A stretch of 64,000 nt of DNA from CAVQBJ01 sp963819075 (GCA_963819075.1 CAWFUP010000002.1:1324964-1388963), one strand, 5' to 3'. Counted from the stretch's first letter, positions 28,438 to 37,544 are shown. A program made the numbers and translations. Notes: generated by a model from the letters alone, not told the origin.

Positions 28438-28524
28438 GATTATGCCGACCTCAACCGGCCGATCCCCGCGCCCGCACCGCGATCCCAACCCCACATCGGC
28501 ATAACCCGAACGTCGGCATAGAAC
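28438..28524 (-). repeat. Right terminal inverted repeat of the RIT element
   Basis: It is the perfect 87-bp reverse complement of 25174-25260. Immediately outside, IS3 orfB resumes with codons for NHQHRHSGIALMTP, which fixes the right boundary of the element to within a few bases. Confidence 0.93.
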
Positions 28525-28737
28525 CACCAGCACCGCCACTCCGGGATCGCCCTGATGACCCCCGCCGCGATGCACCACGGCCGGGCGCCGGCGCTGCACG
28601 CCGAACGTCAGCGGGTCCTCGACGCCGCCTACGCCGCCACGCCCGAACGCTTCGTGCGCCGGCCGCCCACGCCACCCGACCTACCGACCGCCGCCTGGAT
28701 CAACAAGCCCACCACCAAGGAGACCGCTACTCACTAA
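28525..28737 (+). pseudogene. IS3-family transposase OrfB, C-terminal part
   Basis: This continues the OrfB frame interrupted at 25147: the conserved HRHSGIALMTPAAMHHG, then ERQRVLDAAYAATPERFVRR and a short Pro-rich tail ending WINKPTTKETATH. Joined after FDWYN it restores a normal IS3 OrfB. The stop TAA (28735-28737) lies in the 4-bp target duplication of the neighbouring IS1380-type element. Confidence 0.87.
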
Positions 28738-28738
28738 A

Positions 28739-30370
28739 CCCGGATCCACCGATTCGCTGGGTGGGAGGGCGTGGAATCGGCCGTTGGGAGGGTGATGGCC
28801 TGGTTGGGCCGGTGGTGAGGGCCGATGGGCGATCGATGTGGTCGCTTGGGCCGGTTGCGTGGGCCGGTTGCGGTGTTCTCGCGCAGCGCTGGTCGCGCCT
28901 TGCGGGCGGGGAATGGCTGTTGGGTGGTGAGGTTGCCGGTGTCGGTGGTCAGGCGGCGGGGAGCGCGCGGATTCTCGCGAGCGCGGTGATGTAGTCGCCG
29001 TGCCAGGGCCACCGTGCGGGAAGGTGCAGCGTCCAGGAGCGGCCGTGGCGGGTGAGGCGCCCGGCGATCGTGATCAGTCGCCGGCGCAGGGTGCGGGCGG
29101 CGCGGATGGTGGTGTCGGGCAGCCCGATCAGTTGTGTCCATCTGAGCAGGTTGTGCGCGAGCGCGCCGAGCACGGTCCAGGCGCCGTTGGCGTTGAACTC
29201 GCCGGAGGGGAAGTGCGCCAGCGCCTGGTCCTTCAGATCGGCGATTACCTGTTCAACGACGGCGTGGTCGCGATGCTCGGCCTCGACGATGGTGATGTCC
29301 TGGGTGCGGTTGGTGATGAAGCAGAAGTGACGCCAGTCGGGCCACAGCTGCGCCTGCGCTCCGAGCAGTCGGGTGCGCCGGACGATCAGCCGCCGGTCGC
29401 CGTAGGTGGTCTCGGCGATCTGCGCCTCGCCCTCATCGGGGTATGCGATCGTCTGCCAGGCGTCCTCGTCGACTTGCTCGACCGCCTCGCGGATCCCTTT
29501 CTGCATGCGCACGCCGATCGAGTACTGCCAGCCGGCCTGCTCCAGGCGCTTGAACACCTTGGTGTTCCAGAACCCCGAATCGGCCCGCAGCAACTTCACA
29601 CCGTTGGCGCCGGCGCGAGCGACGCGTGCGATGAGCTCGTCGGTGAAACGCAGCATTCCCTTCTGGGTGTTGGCGGATCCCTTGCGCAGGCGGATGTGCA
29701 GCACCTCTCTGGTGTCGGCGCGGGTCGCGAGGATCGGGTGGTAACCGAGTAGCTTGGTGTACCCGTAGGCGGCGCCCTGCTTCAAGCGGCCGCACACCTC
29801 GCCGACGAAGCTGTCCACATCGATTACCAGCCGCTCCTCGCCAGGACCGGCGCCGGCCCGCCACGCGCGCACCAGCGCCTCCCCGAGCAGCGCATCGAGC
29901 TGGCGCACGTGTCCGAAGGTGAACGCGCGCAAAAACGTTCCCAGCGTCGATGGCGCCGGGACCCAGCCACCCAGCAGCCGCCGCGTGCGGCCCGCCCGCA
30001 GCACCTCGCAGTCATCGATGCTGTCCGCGCCGAGCACCATCGCGAACAGCAGCGCCATCACCTTGCGCCCGGCGTTCGCAGCGCCCGGCCGGTCGCGACG
30101 CAGCCGCACCAGCCGCCCTGCCAGCGCCTCGACCCCAAGCCGCTTGGCGAGCGTCGCGACCAGCATCACTCCCGCGTCCGAGACGGCCCGCTCGTCGTCG
30201 AATTTGACCCGCAGACCGTCCAGTCCGACCGGCTCGTCATCATGCACCACGAAGGTGACCTCCTGTCTGCAGGCCCCGGCTGCCCCAATCAGCCGTTAAA
30301 GCCCTGCACAGGAGGTCATTCTTCTTTCAGCCCCGGACAGAACCAACCCACCCAATCGGTGGTTCCAGGC
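28739..30370 (-). mobile_element. Second IS1380-family insertion sequence (1,632 bp)
   Basis: The inverted ends are CCCGGATCCACCGATT on the left and GCCTGGAACCACCGATT read inward from 30370. They are bounded by the direct 4-bp duplication TAAA (28735-28738 and 30371-30374). The target is the stop codon of the IS3 orfB. The ends and transposase differ from the first IS1380-type element in this window, so the two are separate arrivals. Confidence 0.88.
28949..30250 (-). CDS. IS1380-family DDE transposase
   Basis: 433 residues from GTG 30250, preceded by AGGAGGT. The DDE core has Asp in RLVIDVDSFVGEV, Asp in KLLRADSGFWNTKVF and Glu in HAVVEQVIADLKDQALAHFP. The family signature YGYTKLLGYHPILATRADT and the C-terminal LGALAHNLLRWTQLIG are present. 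The gene is uninterrupted and probably active. The region between its stop and the left end (28739-28948) is non-coding. Confidence 0.92.
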   Translation of the reverse strand: MVHDDEPVGLDGLRVKFDDERAVSDAGVMLVATLAKRLGVEALAGRLVRLRRDRPGAANAGRKVMALLFAMVLGADSIDDCEVLRAGRTRRLLGGWVPAPSTLGTFLRAFTFGHVRQLDALLGEALVRAWRAGAGPGEERLVIDVDSFVGEVCGRLKQGAAYGYTKLLGYHPILATRADTREVLHIRLRKGSANTQKGMLRFTDELIARVARAGANGVKLLRADSGFWNTKVFKRLEQAGWQYSIGVRMQKGIREAVEQVDEDAWQTIAYPDEGEAQIAETTYGDRRLIVRRTRLLGAQAQLWPDWRHFCFITNRTQDITIVEAEHRDHAVVEQVIADLKDQALAHFPSGEFNANGAWTVLGALAHNLLRWTQLIGLPDTTIRAARTLRRRLITIAGRLTRHGRSWTLHLPARWPWHGDYITALARIRALPAA

Positions 30371-30407
30371 TAAATTCGACGACCAAGTGTCTCATTCGAC
30401 TTGACAG

Positions 30408-30578
30408 GCTCCGGTCGTGCTATGGGGCGGAGGCACGATCGCGTTCGCGTCACGACGCGGCTACTGGCCGTCCTCGCTGACCGCGCGGGTGTTCGAGCGC
30501 GTCCTCGGTGAGCGCAGCCCGGTCCGACGCGCGGCTGTGCACGGCTCGAATACCGCGCCGCACCGGCACGGCCGTTAG
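30408..30578 (+). pseudogene. C-terminal remnant of a probable transfer-region protein
   Basis: Directly after the IS3 right end, a plus-strand frame without a start runs 56 codons to a TAG. It reads APVVLWGGGTIAFASRRGYW, then PSSLTARVFERVLGERSP and a short basic tail. The Gly/Trp/aromatic composition looks like the end of a membrane protein. It is not the obvious continuation of the gene truncated on the left, so intervening genes were probably deleted. The identification rests on composition only. Confidence 0.4.
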
Positions 30579-30897
30579 CGACCCCGGCACCTCGACCGAG
30601 CACGCGTTCGCCACGCGCCGGGCCGCCGCGGCGCGGTATCGGCGCCGGCGCGCACGCTGTGTCGGCGGCAGCGCCGTCGTCGCAGCGCCAAGGCGCCGAT
30701 CCACGCCCCTCACCCCCGAAGGTCAGACGTAGCACCTGTGGCCCGGCGCTACCAGGGCGTCCTGAACACTCCTTCGCGTCTTCAACAGCAGAGCATCCGT
30801 GCCAGCCAGCGCTGCGCGCCCGGCTCCGAAGGCGTCCCTGACGCTCCCGCTCCGCTGCGCTTCGCGCTCGCATCACACAGTATCACCTAACGATGAT
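30579..30897. other. Spacer before the relaxase pseudogene
   Basis: About 320 bases with no supported gene. Short open frames on both strands are Arg/Ala-rich without motifs. In a mobilisable element an origin of transfer often lies upstream of the relaxase gene, so this stretch is a candidate oriT, but I see no clear inverted repeat or nic-like site. Confidence 0.3.
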
Positions 30898-30917
30898 GAT
30901 TTTGCTAGTTTGTGCTC
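30898..30917 (+). promoter_or_regulatory. Leaderless extended -10 promoter of the relaxase gene
   Basis: GATTTTGCTAGTTT followed by six bases (GTGCTC) and then ATG. The TGC plus TAGTTT forms an extended -10 element, and the spacing would place transcription start on the ATG itself. No Shine-Dalgarno sequence is present. The same sequence and spacing occur before the HTH gene at 45326. Confidence 0.6.
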
Positions 30918-33900
30918 ATGTTGTCGATCGGCAAGCTTGCTCTTGGCCAGCAGCGCTACTACCAGCAGCAGGTCGCCCAGGGTCGCGATGACTATTACTC
31001 CGGCCGCGGCGAGGCGCCGGGCGAGTGGGTCGGCGTCGGCGCCGACGAGCTCGGCCTACATGGTCGAGTGACCGCCGAGCAGTTCAACGCGCTGCTCGCC
31101 GGGGGAGACCCGCGCGCTCCCGGGGCGCGCCTGCGGGCCGGGGTCAGCGAGCCGGAGATCGCCGCGTTGGATCTGACGTTCAGTGCGCCGAAGTCGGTGA
31201 GCGTGCTGTTCGCGGTCGCGCCGGCGGAGGTCTCCGCCGCGCTGGTCGACGCGCACGAGGAAGCGGTGCGCGCCGCCGTGGGCTACTTGGAGAGCGAATC
31301 TGCGTTCGTGCGTCGCGGTCGCGGTGGCGCTCGCTTTGAGCGCTCCGGTGGGTTGATCGCCGCGGCCTACCGGCACCGCATGAGCCGCGCGCTTGATCCG
31401 CAGCTGCACACGCACGTGGTGGCGGCGAACCTGGGCCGTGGGCAGGATGGCCGGTATACGGCGCTTCATCACCCGTCGCTGTACCGGGCCGCGAGGACGG
31501 CCGGTTACCTGTATCAGTCGCATCTGCGGGCGGCGGTCCGCGATCGCCTGGGTCTCGAGTGGGGGCCGGTCGTTAAGGGCGCGGCCGAGCTTCGGGCGCT
31601 GCCCGGTCACGTTCTGCGCGAGTTCTCTCAGCGTCGCGCGCAGGTCGAGGCGGCGGTGGCCGCGAGGGAGGCTGAGCTTGGCCGCACGCTGTCGCGGGCG
31701 GAGCGCTCGACGTGGGGCGCGATCGCTACCCGCGAGCGCAAGCAGTACGGCATCGACACGCACACCTGGCGCGAGGAGGTGACCGCGCGGGCCGCCGAGC
31801 ACGGCCTCGATCGCGCCGCGGTCGCCGCGGCTGACCGAGCGCGGCCAGGCTCGTCGATTGGCCGGGCGGCTGGCGGGCGAGGGCGAGCTCGTGCGTGACG
31901 GCGAGGTGCTGCCCGAGAGCGAGCTGGCCGCAGCGGCTCACCGGGCCGTTGGGGCTGACCGAGCGGGCCAACACGTTTGATGAGGCGAGTGTGCTGCGCG
32001 AGTTCGCGGCGGCCGCAGCGCAGGGCGCTCGGATTGACACGGTGCGCGAACAGGCGGGCAGGTTCACCGAGCGCGGCGACGTGCTGGCAACCGATCGCGG
32101 CACGCTGACCAGCGCGGAGCTCGTCGAGCGAGAGCGCGTCCTGATAGCGAGCGCGGTCGAGCGAGCCGGCGAGGGCAGCGCCGTCCTTGATGAGCGGTTG
32201 CTGCGGGACACGCTGGCCGGCGGCGCTCGTGCGCTTGACGAGCGAGCAGACCAGCGCGGTCATGGCCACCGCGAGATCAGGCAACGGCGTGGATGTCATC
32301 GAGGCGCTGGCCGGGACCGGCAAGACGTACACCGCCGGGGCGCTGGGCGAGGTGTACGCCGTCGGCGGGTTTGAGGTCATCGGCGTCGCGCCGAGCGCCC
32401 GCGCGGCGCGCGAGCTTGGCGAGCAGGCGCAGATCCCGGCCCGGACCCTAGACAGCTGGCTGCTGTCGATCGAGAACGGCCTTGACGCTGACGGACCGTC
32501 ACGTCGTCGTTCTCGACGAGGCCGGAATGGCCTCCACGCGGGGGAGCGCGCGTTTGCTCGAGCACGCTGCGCAGGCGGGGGCGAAGGTCATCGCGATCGG
32601 CGACCCGGGCCAGCTGCCGTCGGTGCAGGCCGGCGGCTGGCTGCGCGCGATCGGGCAACGGCTCCGTAGGCGTGCGCCTGACTGAGGTCATGCGACAGCG
32701 CGACCCGGCGGAACGCCGCGCGCTGGCGGCGCTACATGACGGGATCCCCGAGCGCTACCTGCAATGGGCGATCAGCAACCGGCGCGCGGAGGTCCTACCG
32801 GAAGGCCAGGCCGCGCTCACGCAGGCGATCGCGGAATGGGTCGAGGGCGTGGAGCAGCACGGCCTGGCCGAGTCGGTCCTGATCTCGCGCGATAACGAGA
32901 CCCGTCGCGCGCTGAGCCTGCTCGCGCGCGAGCATCAGCGCGACACGGGCGCGCTGGGCGAGCAGCTGCGATTACGGTCCGGTGAGCGTCGCCGTCGGTG
33001 ATCGGGTGATCCTGCGCCGCAACGAACGCGGCGTCGACGTCGACAACGGCATGCGCGGCACCGTCCGCCACGTGCAGCCCGGCGGCATCACGATCGAGAC
33101 CGACGCCCACCTAATCCGCAGAGCTGCCCGCCGACTACGTGGCCGAGCACGTCGAGCACGCCTACGCGCTGACCGGGCACGGCATGCAGGGAGCGACCGT
33201 CGAACGCGCGACGGTCCTCGCCGACGTGCGCGACCTGTCCCGCGGCTGGTCCTACACCGCGCTGTCCCGCGCGCGCGGACAGACGCGTCTACTCATCACC
33301 GACGCACCGCTAGAAAGCGAGGAGCGCACCGACATCGCGCCGGCCATGGGCACCTCGCGGGCCGATGCTCAGCAAACGCTTGGGCGGATCGCGCGACGCA
33401 TGCGCGAACGCGACGACGAAGACCTGGCCATCGACCAGCTCCCACCGGAGCCGCCCATCACCACGCCCACGGCTGAAGTGACCACTGCGCCGCCTCAGGA
33501 GCGCGCCGCCACCGAGAGCGCGCCAGCGGTCGCAGAGCCCGGGCGCCGCGCCCTAGCCTCCCTGCGCGAACAGCTGGCACTGCTGCGCACACAACTGCAG
33601 GCACTTCCAAGACAGGAGCTTGCACGCATCGAGGCCCTCGACAAGCGCGCTCTCCTGCTGACCACGCAGCGCGACCAGGCCCGTGAGCAGCTTGACCGCA
33701 TACCCCCTGCGCCACGACGACGCTTGGGTCGCGGCGAGGACCCGCACCTCCTCGCCCGGGCACGACTCGCCTCGACGCTGAACCTCACCGAGCAAGAGCT
33801 CGAACGCGTCTTGAGCGAACGCGCGACCGCCGCGCGCGAACTCGGGGAACCTGACGCCGTCCGTCAAGAACGCGACGCTCTAACAACGCGCGTCGGCGAG

Positions 33901-34197
33901 CTCGACCGCCAACACACACAGATGCGCAACCAGCTCGCCGAGCACGAGCTGGCCGCCTCGCCGGCGTGGGCAACGCGGGCACTCGGCCAGCGCCCCGAAG
34001 GACGCTCGCGGGCCGCGCGGTGGGATCGAGCGGCCCGAGCGATCGCTCGCTATCGAGTGGACCGCAACTTGAACAGCCCAACCGACGCTCTCGGCGCAGA
34101 ACCCGACGACGAACCACAGCGGGGCGAATACCGCCAGGCCCGACGGGCGCTCGAGCAAGTACGCGACGTCCCCGAGCTCGACCTCGGCGTGGGCTAG
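30918..34197 (+). pseudogene. MobF/TraA-type conjugative relaxase-helicase, multiply frameshifted
   Basis: The N-terminus (ATG 30918) is a TrwC-like relaxase: MLSIGKLALGQQRYYQQQ with active-site tyrosines, DLTFSAPKSVSVLFA, and the metal-binding HRMSRALDPQLHTHVVAAN. Helicase motifs follow: Walker A EALAGTGKTYTA, Walker B VVVLDEAGMAST, AIGDPGQLPSVQAGGW, LTEVMRQRD and a C-terminal ALTGHGMQGATVE / GWSYTALSRARG. These motifs lie in successive frames that change near 31825, 31950, 32230, 32490, 32665, 32970 and 33120, each time by +1. The last 353 codons (33139-34197) are open, ending in a coiled-coil-rich region. With this many breaks the ICE can no longer make its own relaxase. Confidence 0.9.
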
Positions 34198-34551
34198 AGC
34201 GCCGGCGCGGCCAGCGCAGCCCGGTCTCTCGTTTGGGCGCAGCCAGCCGGGGTGTCGTCAGCGGTGCGCGCAGAACAGGTGCAGACGCGCAAGCGCCGTC
34301 GCCGCCAGGCCGCTGGTGGCGAGCCAACAGCGGAAGCGATCGTGCGGCTAAACGCCGCGTAAGGCGGAGGCAGCGGTTCGGTGGCCAGGCGCCGGCACTC
34401 CGTGCCGTCGCAAGGCAGTCGTGAGGCTGAGTAAGAGCGGTGCGATGACACTCCGGCTTTGCGCCCGAACCTCGTCACCACGTGCCGACCGACTCGGCCG
34501 GCGTGCCCGCCAGTGTCAGGCAGGGTCGCCCGCTGAGAGCTGATGCTCCGC
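34198..34551. other. Gap between relaxase pseudogene and membrane-protein gene
   Basis: About 350 bases with no supported gene and no clear terminator or repeat. The two flanking genes converge here. Confidence 0.4.
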
Positions 34552-35433
34552 TCATGCCAATCCGAGGTTGCGCTGGCAGATCGGACATTGCGAGTCGACC
34601 GGGAAGGTCTCGGTCACGTTCCAGAGCGTGAGCGCATTGCGCGTCGGAGGGATCAGATCGGTGAGGATGTCCTGGGTGTCGGCTACCGCTTTGACTACGG
34701 GCAAGCCCCGCGCGCGTTCACAGAGGCGGATGAGCGGGGTCATCGCCTCCTTGATCTCCTCGGTGGTTCGTGGGATTTCCGCGCCCCACTGGTCCGTTGC
34801 CCACCGCAGCTCGGTCTGCTGGCCGGCGACGATCACCCTGTTTGTCGTGGCCTCCACTGGGACCTCAGCCGGCCAGTTCTCAAGTAAGAGATGCAGGCTC
34901 GGGCGGTCGCGTTCTTGCAGCCGATTAAGGATGGCCTCGCGCTCGTACAGATCGCCGACGTCCTCCTCGTCGGCGATCTTTTCCAGCGCGGCCGCAAACG
35001 CGTCTCGCGCGGCGGTCACGTTCTCGACCGCGGCGTCCCAGTTCCCGATCGTCGAGCTCAGGTCAGGGAAATGGGCAAAGAACGCGTCGTGAAACAGGTG
35101 CGAGTGGTCCGCGGTGTCGAAGGTCATGACTACTTGGCGGTTGACGGCCTGGTGGCACCCAATGAGCAGGCCTTTCAGCTGATCGAGATGGCCGGGCGGC
35201 ACCAGCGCCAGGCGCGAGAGGTCCTGTTGCACGGCGAAGAGCTGAAACAGGGCGATCGGCAGACCGACCAGAGCGACGAGCAGCGCTGCGGCTGTGAATA
35301 CAGCCCCGATGGCGGTCCATCGCACCGCAGGGTCGCGATAGTGACCTGCGATCGCGACGACCACGACCGCTGTGACAACGGCTAGGAGGAGCGGAAGCAC
35401 GATGAGAGCTGTGCGCCGCGACAACGTCAACAT
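34552..35433 (-). CDS. Membrane protein of unknown function in the defence island
   Basis: 293 residues. Two N-terminal membrane helices (TALIVLPLLLAVVTAVVVVA and WTAIGAVFTAAALLVALVGL) form a hairpin. A mostly helical cytoplasmic domain follows, with DLSRLALVPPGHL, ENVTAARDAFAAALEKIADEED and TEEIKEAMTPLIRLCERA. The C-terminus ends in a single CPIC motif (SQCPICQRNLGLA), which could bind zinc as a dimer. I do not recognise the family. It lies 137 bases downstream of the ApeA-like gene on the same strand and may be co-expressed with it. Membrane proteins near HEPN genes can act as effectors, but nothing in this sequence shows that directly. Confidence 0.7.
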   Translation of the reverse strand: MLTLSRRTALIVLPLLLAVVTAVVVVAIAGHYRDPAVRWTAIGAVFTAAALLVALVGLPIALFQLFAVQQDLSRLALVPPGHLDQLKGLLIGCHQAVNRQVVMTFDTADHSHLFHDAFFAHFPDLSSTIGNWDAAVENVTAARDAFAAALEKIADEEDVGDLYEREAILNRLQERDRPSLHLLLENWPAEVPVEATTNRVIVAGQQTELRWATDQWGAEIPRTTEEIKEAMTPLIRLCERARGLPVVKAVADTQDILTDLIPPTRNALTLWNVTETFPVDSQCPICQRNLGLA

Positions 35434-35570
35434 GTGCCTGTCGAGGCTACGCGCTGGACAGGATGGTCAGGCAGACGGCGCTGAGCCGAGGGACGTTTGC
35501 GTGATCAGCCTCGAGATAGCCCTGCATTGAAGTGATTGATTCGATCTCGGCTACCGCTCTTGAGGGAAGC

Positions 35571-37061
35571 TCACGATCTCGGCTGGCCGCCGGGATCGTC
35601 TCCGGGCGACTCGGAGACGAGCCACGCGGGGACCGGGTCGTCCCAGACATGGCCAAGCGAGAGGCAACGGAGGGTGTTGTCCCCGATGCCGAGGTCGAGA
35701 AGCACGTTGGCCTCGAGGACATACGTGAGTACCGCGTTGAGCAGAAGCAAATCGTCGAAGGGAGGTGTCGTGACCTCGACATCGAGGTGGGTCTGCTCGT
35801 TTCGCCAGCCAACCAGCCTGTCTGTCAGATCTGGGGACCGACGCGCGAGGCGATCATCGACCACGGCCGCCCGGTCAGTGAGCCACCGGATGCGCTTGCG
35901 CTGCGATTGGCTGTTGGCGTACCGAAGGGGGGTACGGTAGTGGTCGCGGATGGCTGTCTTCTGCGGAAGGCTTGCCATCATCGCCGCGACCATGTCGTCG
36001 TGGTCCTGCTCGGTGAACGGCGGCTCGTCGTGCAAGGCTCGGTGGTAGCCCTCGGCGCAGGAGGCTAGTCGCAGAAGTCGCGTGAGCGGAGGCATGTCCG
36101 GCGTATTCCAGACCTCGAAGAGTGCCCGCGCTACCGCGCCTATGCTGTGATGCAGGTTCCGCCAGCGGTCGACGAGCAGCGCGAGCCCGTCCTCGCCCCA
36201 GATTCCGGCGGGGAGCAGGTCCCGCTGGTGATACTCGACATGGTCGGGAGCGGCGATGGAAGCATCCGGCGCTCTGAAGACGCGCACCTGTGAGTGCCCG
36301 AGGTCCTGAGCCTGGCCGCTGAGTGACAGGACCACGCTCTGCTCGCGGGTTCCGAAGAGGACCAGGTCACGCAGAGGCTCGACCCATGCTTCTCGCCACT
36401 GCGCGAGCGTCATCGGCTGCTCCGCTCTTAGCTGTAGCCACGCTTTGGTCTCGTAGAGCACACGGAAGCGACCGCTCCAGCTCGGACTGCTGGCCACGAA
36501 GGCGAGCATTTCGACGTCTCCGATCTCCAGCGGTAGCGACCGCACCCAGTCACCAGTTGTTGGCGGCGCGTCGTTGTTATCTGCCGGCGGTGTCGGTCGT
36601 ACGAGCGGCAGTGGGGTGCCGATGCGAGAAGTCCCGCCCATCAACCATTCCCGCAGGCCGCGGAAGGAGACGCGCACGGAATCAACGAAGACGTCGTCTT
36701 CGGTCTCGGCGAGCGCCCCGACGATGAGGGTGTCGACCAGGTACCGCACGCGCGCGCGCTGTCCCTGTAGCGCCTTTTGGCCGCCGATGAACCGCACGCC
36801 AAGCAAGCTCATCGGTTCTCCCGACGTCCCGCGACCGTAGAGGGTCCGCGGCTCGATCGGACGTGCGCCGCCGACCGCCTGCCACGGATCTGAGCCGAGG
36901 TCGACCCAGACCAGGCCCTCGGCCGGCGCTGTGACCGTGCCCTCGGCCTGAACGCCCTCCTGCGTCGGCGCCCACCAGGTCCCGGTCACGAACATGTCCT
37001 CTCGCTGCTCGGGACCTGACTTATCCCGCCGCCAGTTCGGCTCTCCGACGCTGATGCTCAA
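35571..37061 (-). CDS. apeA: ApeA-like HEPN anti-phage protein
   Basis: 496 residues. The N-terminal half matches the ApeA N-terminal domain pattern: GTWWAP, EGTVTAPAEGLVWVDLG, a GRGTSGEPMSLLG strand, and paired beta segments such as VRVSFRGLREWL. The C-terminal 180 residues are helical with a HEPN Rx4-6H motif, R420-N-E-Q-T-H425 (in RLVGWRNEQTHLD), the expected RNase active site. ApeA is a single-gene defence protein that is believed to arrest infected cells by RNA cleavage. Its position beside ietAS in the ICE supports a defence role. The assignment is by pattern, not alignment. Confidence 0.7.
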   Translation of the reverse strand: MSISVGEPNWRRDKSGPEQREDMFVTGTWWAPTQEGVQAEGTVTAPAEGLVWVDLGSDPWQAVGGARPIEPRTLYGRGTSGEPMSLLGVRFIGGQKALQGQRARVRYLVDTLIVGALAETEDDVFVDSVRVSFRGLREWLMGGTSRIGTPLPLVRPTPPADNNDAPPTTGDWVRSLPLEIGDVEMLAFVASSPSWSGRFRVLYETKAWLQLRAEQPMTLAQWREAWVEPLRDLVLFGTREQSVVLSLSGQAQDLGHSQVRVFRAPDASIAAPDHVEYHQRDLLPAGIWGEDGLALLVDRWRNLHHSIGAVARALFEVWNTPDMPPLTRLLRLASCAEGYHRALHDEPPFTEQDHDDMVAAMMASLPQKTAIRDHYRTPLRYANSQSQRKRIRWLTDRAAVVDDRLARRSPDLTDRLVGWRNEQTHLDVEVTTPPFDDLLLLNAVLTYVLEANVLLDLGIGDNTLRCLSLGHVWDDPVPAWLVSESPGDDPGGQPRS

Positions 37062-37196
37062 TCTCTGCTCCCAGACGAGTCGCCAATGACGTTATCTACA
37101 TCGTCTCCCCACGAGGGCCGCGATCATACGGGCGGCGAATCGCACCGCTCCCGGCAAAGCCTCGGCGTCGCCACTCATGTCTGCGCGCTCGGCGAT

Positions 37197-37544
37197 TCAG
37201 CGCCAGCACGCCCCTGCCCGTTGTGACTGGGCGCGAAGGGAAGACGAACGACGCGCACGCGACCAACCTGCCAGCTCGCCCGCAGATCGAGTCGCGAAGC
37301 AAGCGCCGGGATACTCGGTCCGGTGGGTCGCCACGACCGAGCCGCGGGATGAGCCACGAGGCGCACGCGCCGGGCGGGATGGCGTGGACGATTGCATTCG
37401 TTCTCGGCTCGGACGAAGCGGGTGAGCGCTTCGGCGACGTTTCGCTCGTGCGAGGCTCTGCAGCGCGAGCGGCTCGCCGTCGAGCTGGTGCACGTACGTG
37501 GCGAGCGTGAACGGCGCCGAGTGGTGCCCGAGCCACCGCTCCAG
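37197..37544 (-). pseudogene. C-terminal remnant of a tyrosine recombinase
   Basis: In the otherwise gene-free 37062-37654 gap, minus-strand codons just after a TAG (37547-37545) read LERWLGHHSAPFTLATYVHQ. This is the conserved His...Tyr box of phage-type integrases. The open frame then decays into Arg/Ser-rich sequence to 37197. Nothing upstream of the TAG is recognisable. It marks an older integration or recombination boundary between the ApeA-like gene and the nuclease-like gene. The rest of the gap holds nothing I can support. Confidence 0.6.

Larger units (their letters stand above)
25145..28524 (-). mobile_element. Recombinase-in-trio (RIT) element
   Basis: Three consecutive tyrosine recombinase genes, all on the minus strand and overlapping by 4 bp each, are bounded by perfect 87-bp inverted repeats (25174-25260 and 28438-28524). 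Outside the left repeat lies a 32-bp perfect palindrome (25145-25176) made of the same TTATGCCGAC half-site. The element sits inside the IS3 orfB. Three recombinases of about 400, 310 and 330 residues in this order and overlap match the RIT group. No cargo is present. The outer boundary at the left is uncertain by a few bases because the target carries AAC on both sides. Confidence 0.9.
23793..30406 (+). mobile_element. IS3-family element carrying two nested insertions
   Basis: The outer ends are imperfect inverted repeats: TGCCAATGTCGTGTGAGAC at 23793 and, read inward from 30406, TGTCAAGTCGAATGAGAC. The IS3-type orfA and orfB overlap by ATGA at 24350. orfB is split by a RIT element (about 25145-28524). 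An IS1380-type element (28739-30370) is inserted at its stop codon. Without the inserts the element would be about 1.6 kb. No direct target duplication is visible at 23790-23792 versus 30407-30409, and the interrupted host gene does not resume, so a deletion or rearrangement probably followed. Confidence 0.8.

Noticed and set aside
31056..31802. 248-codon minus-strand frame inside the relaxase
   Set aside because: Antisense shadow; the plus strand carries clear MobF motifs over the same bases.
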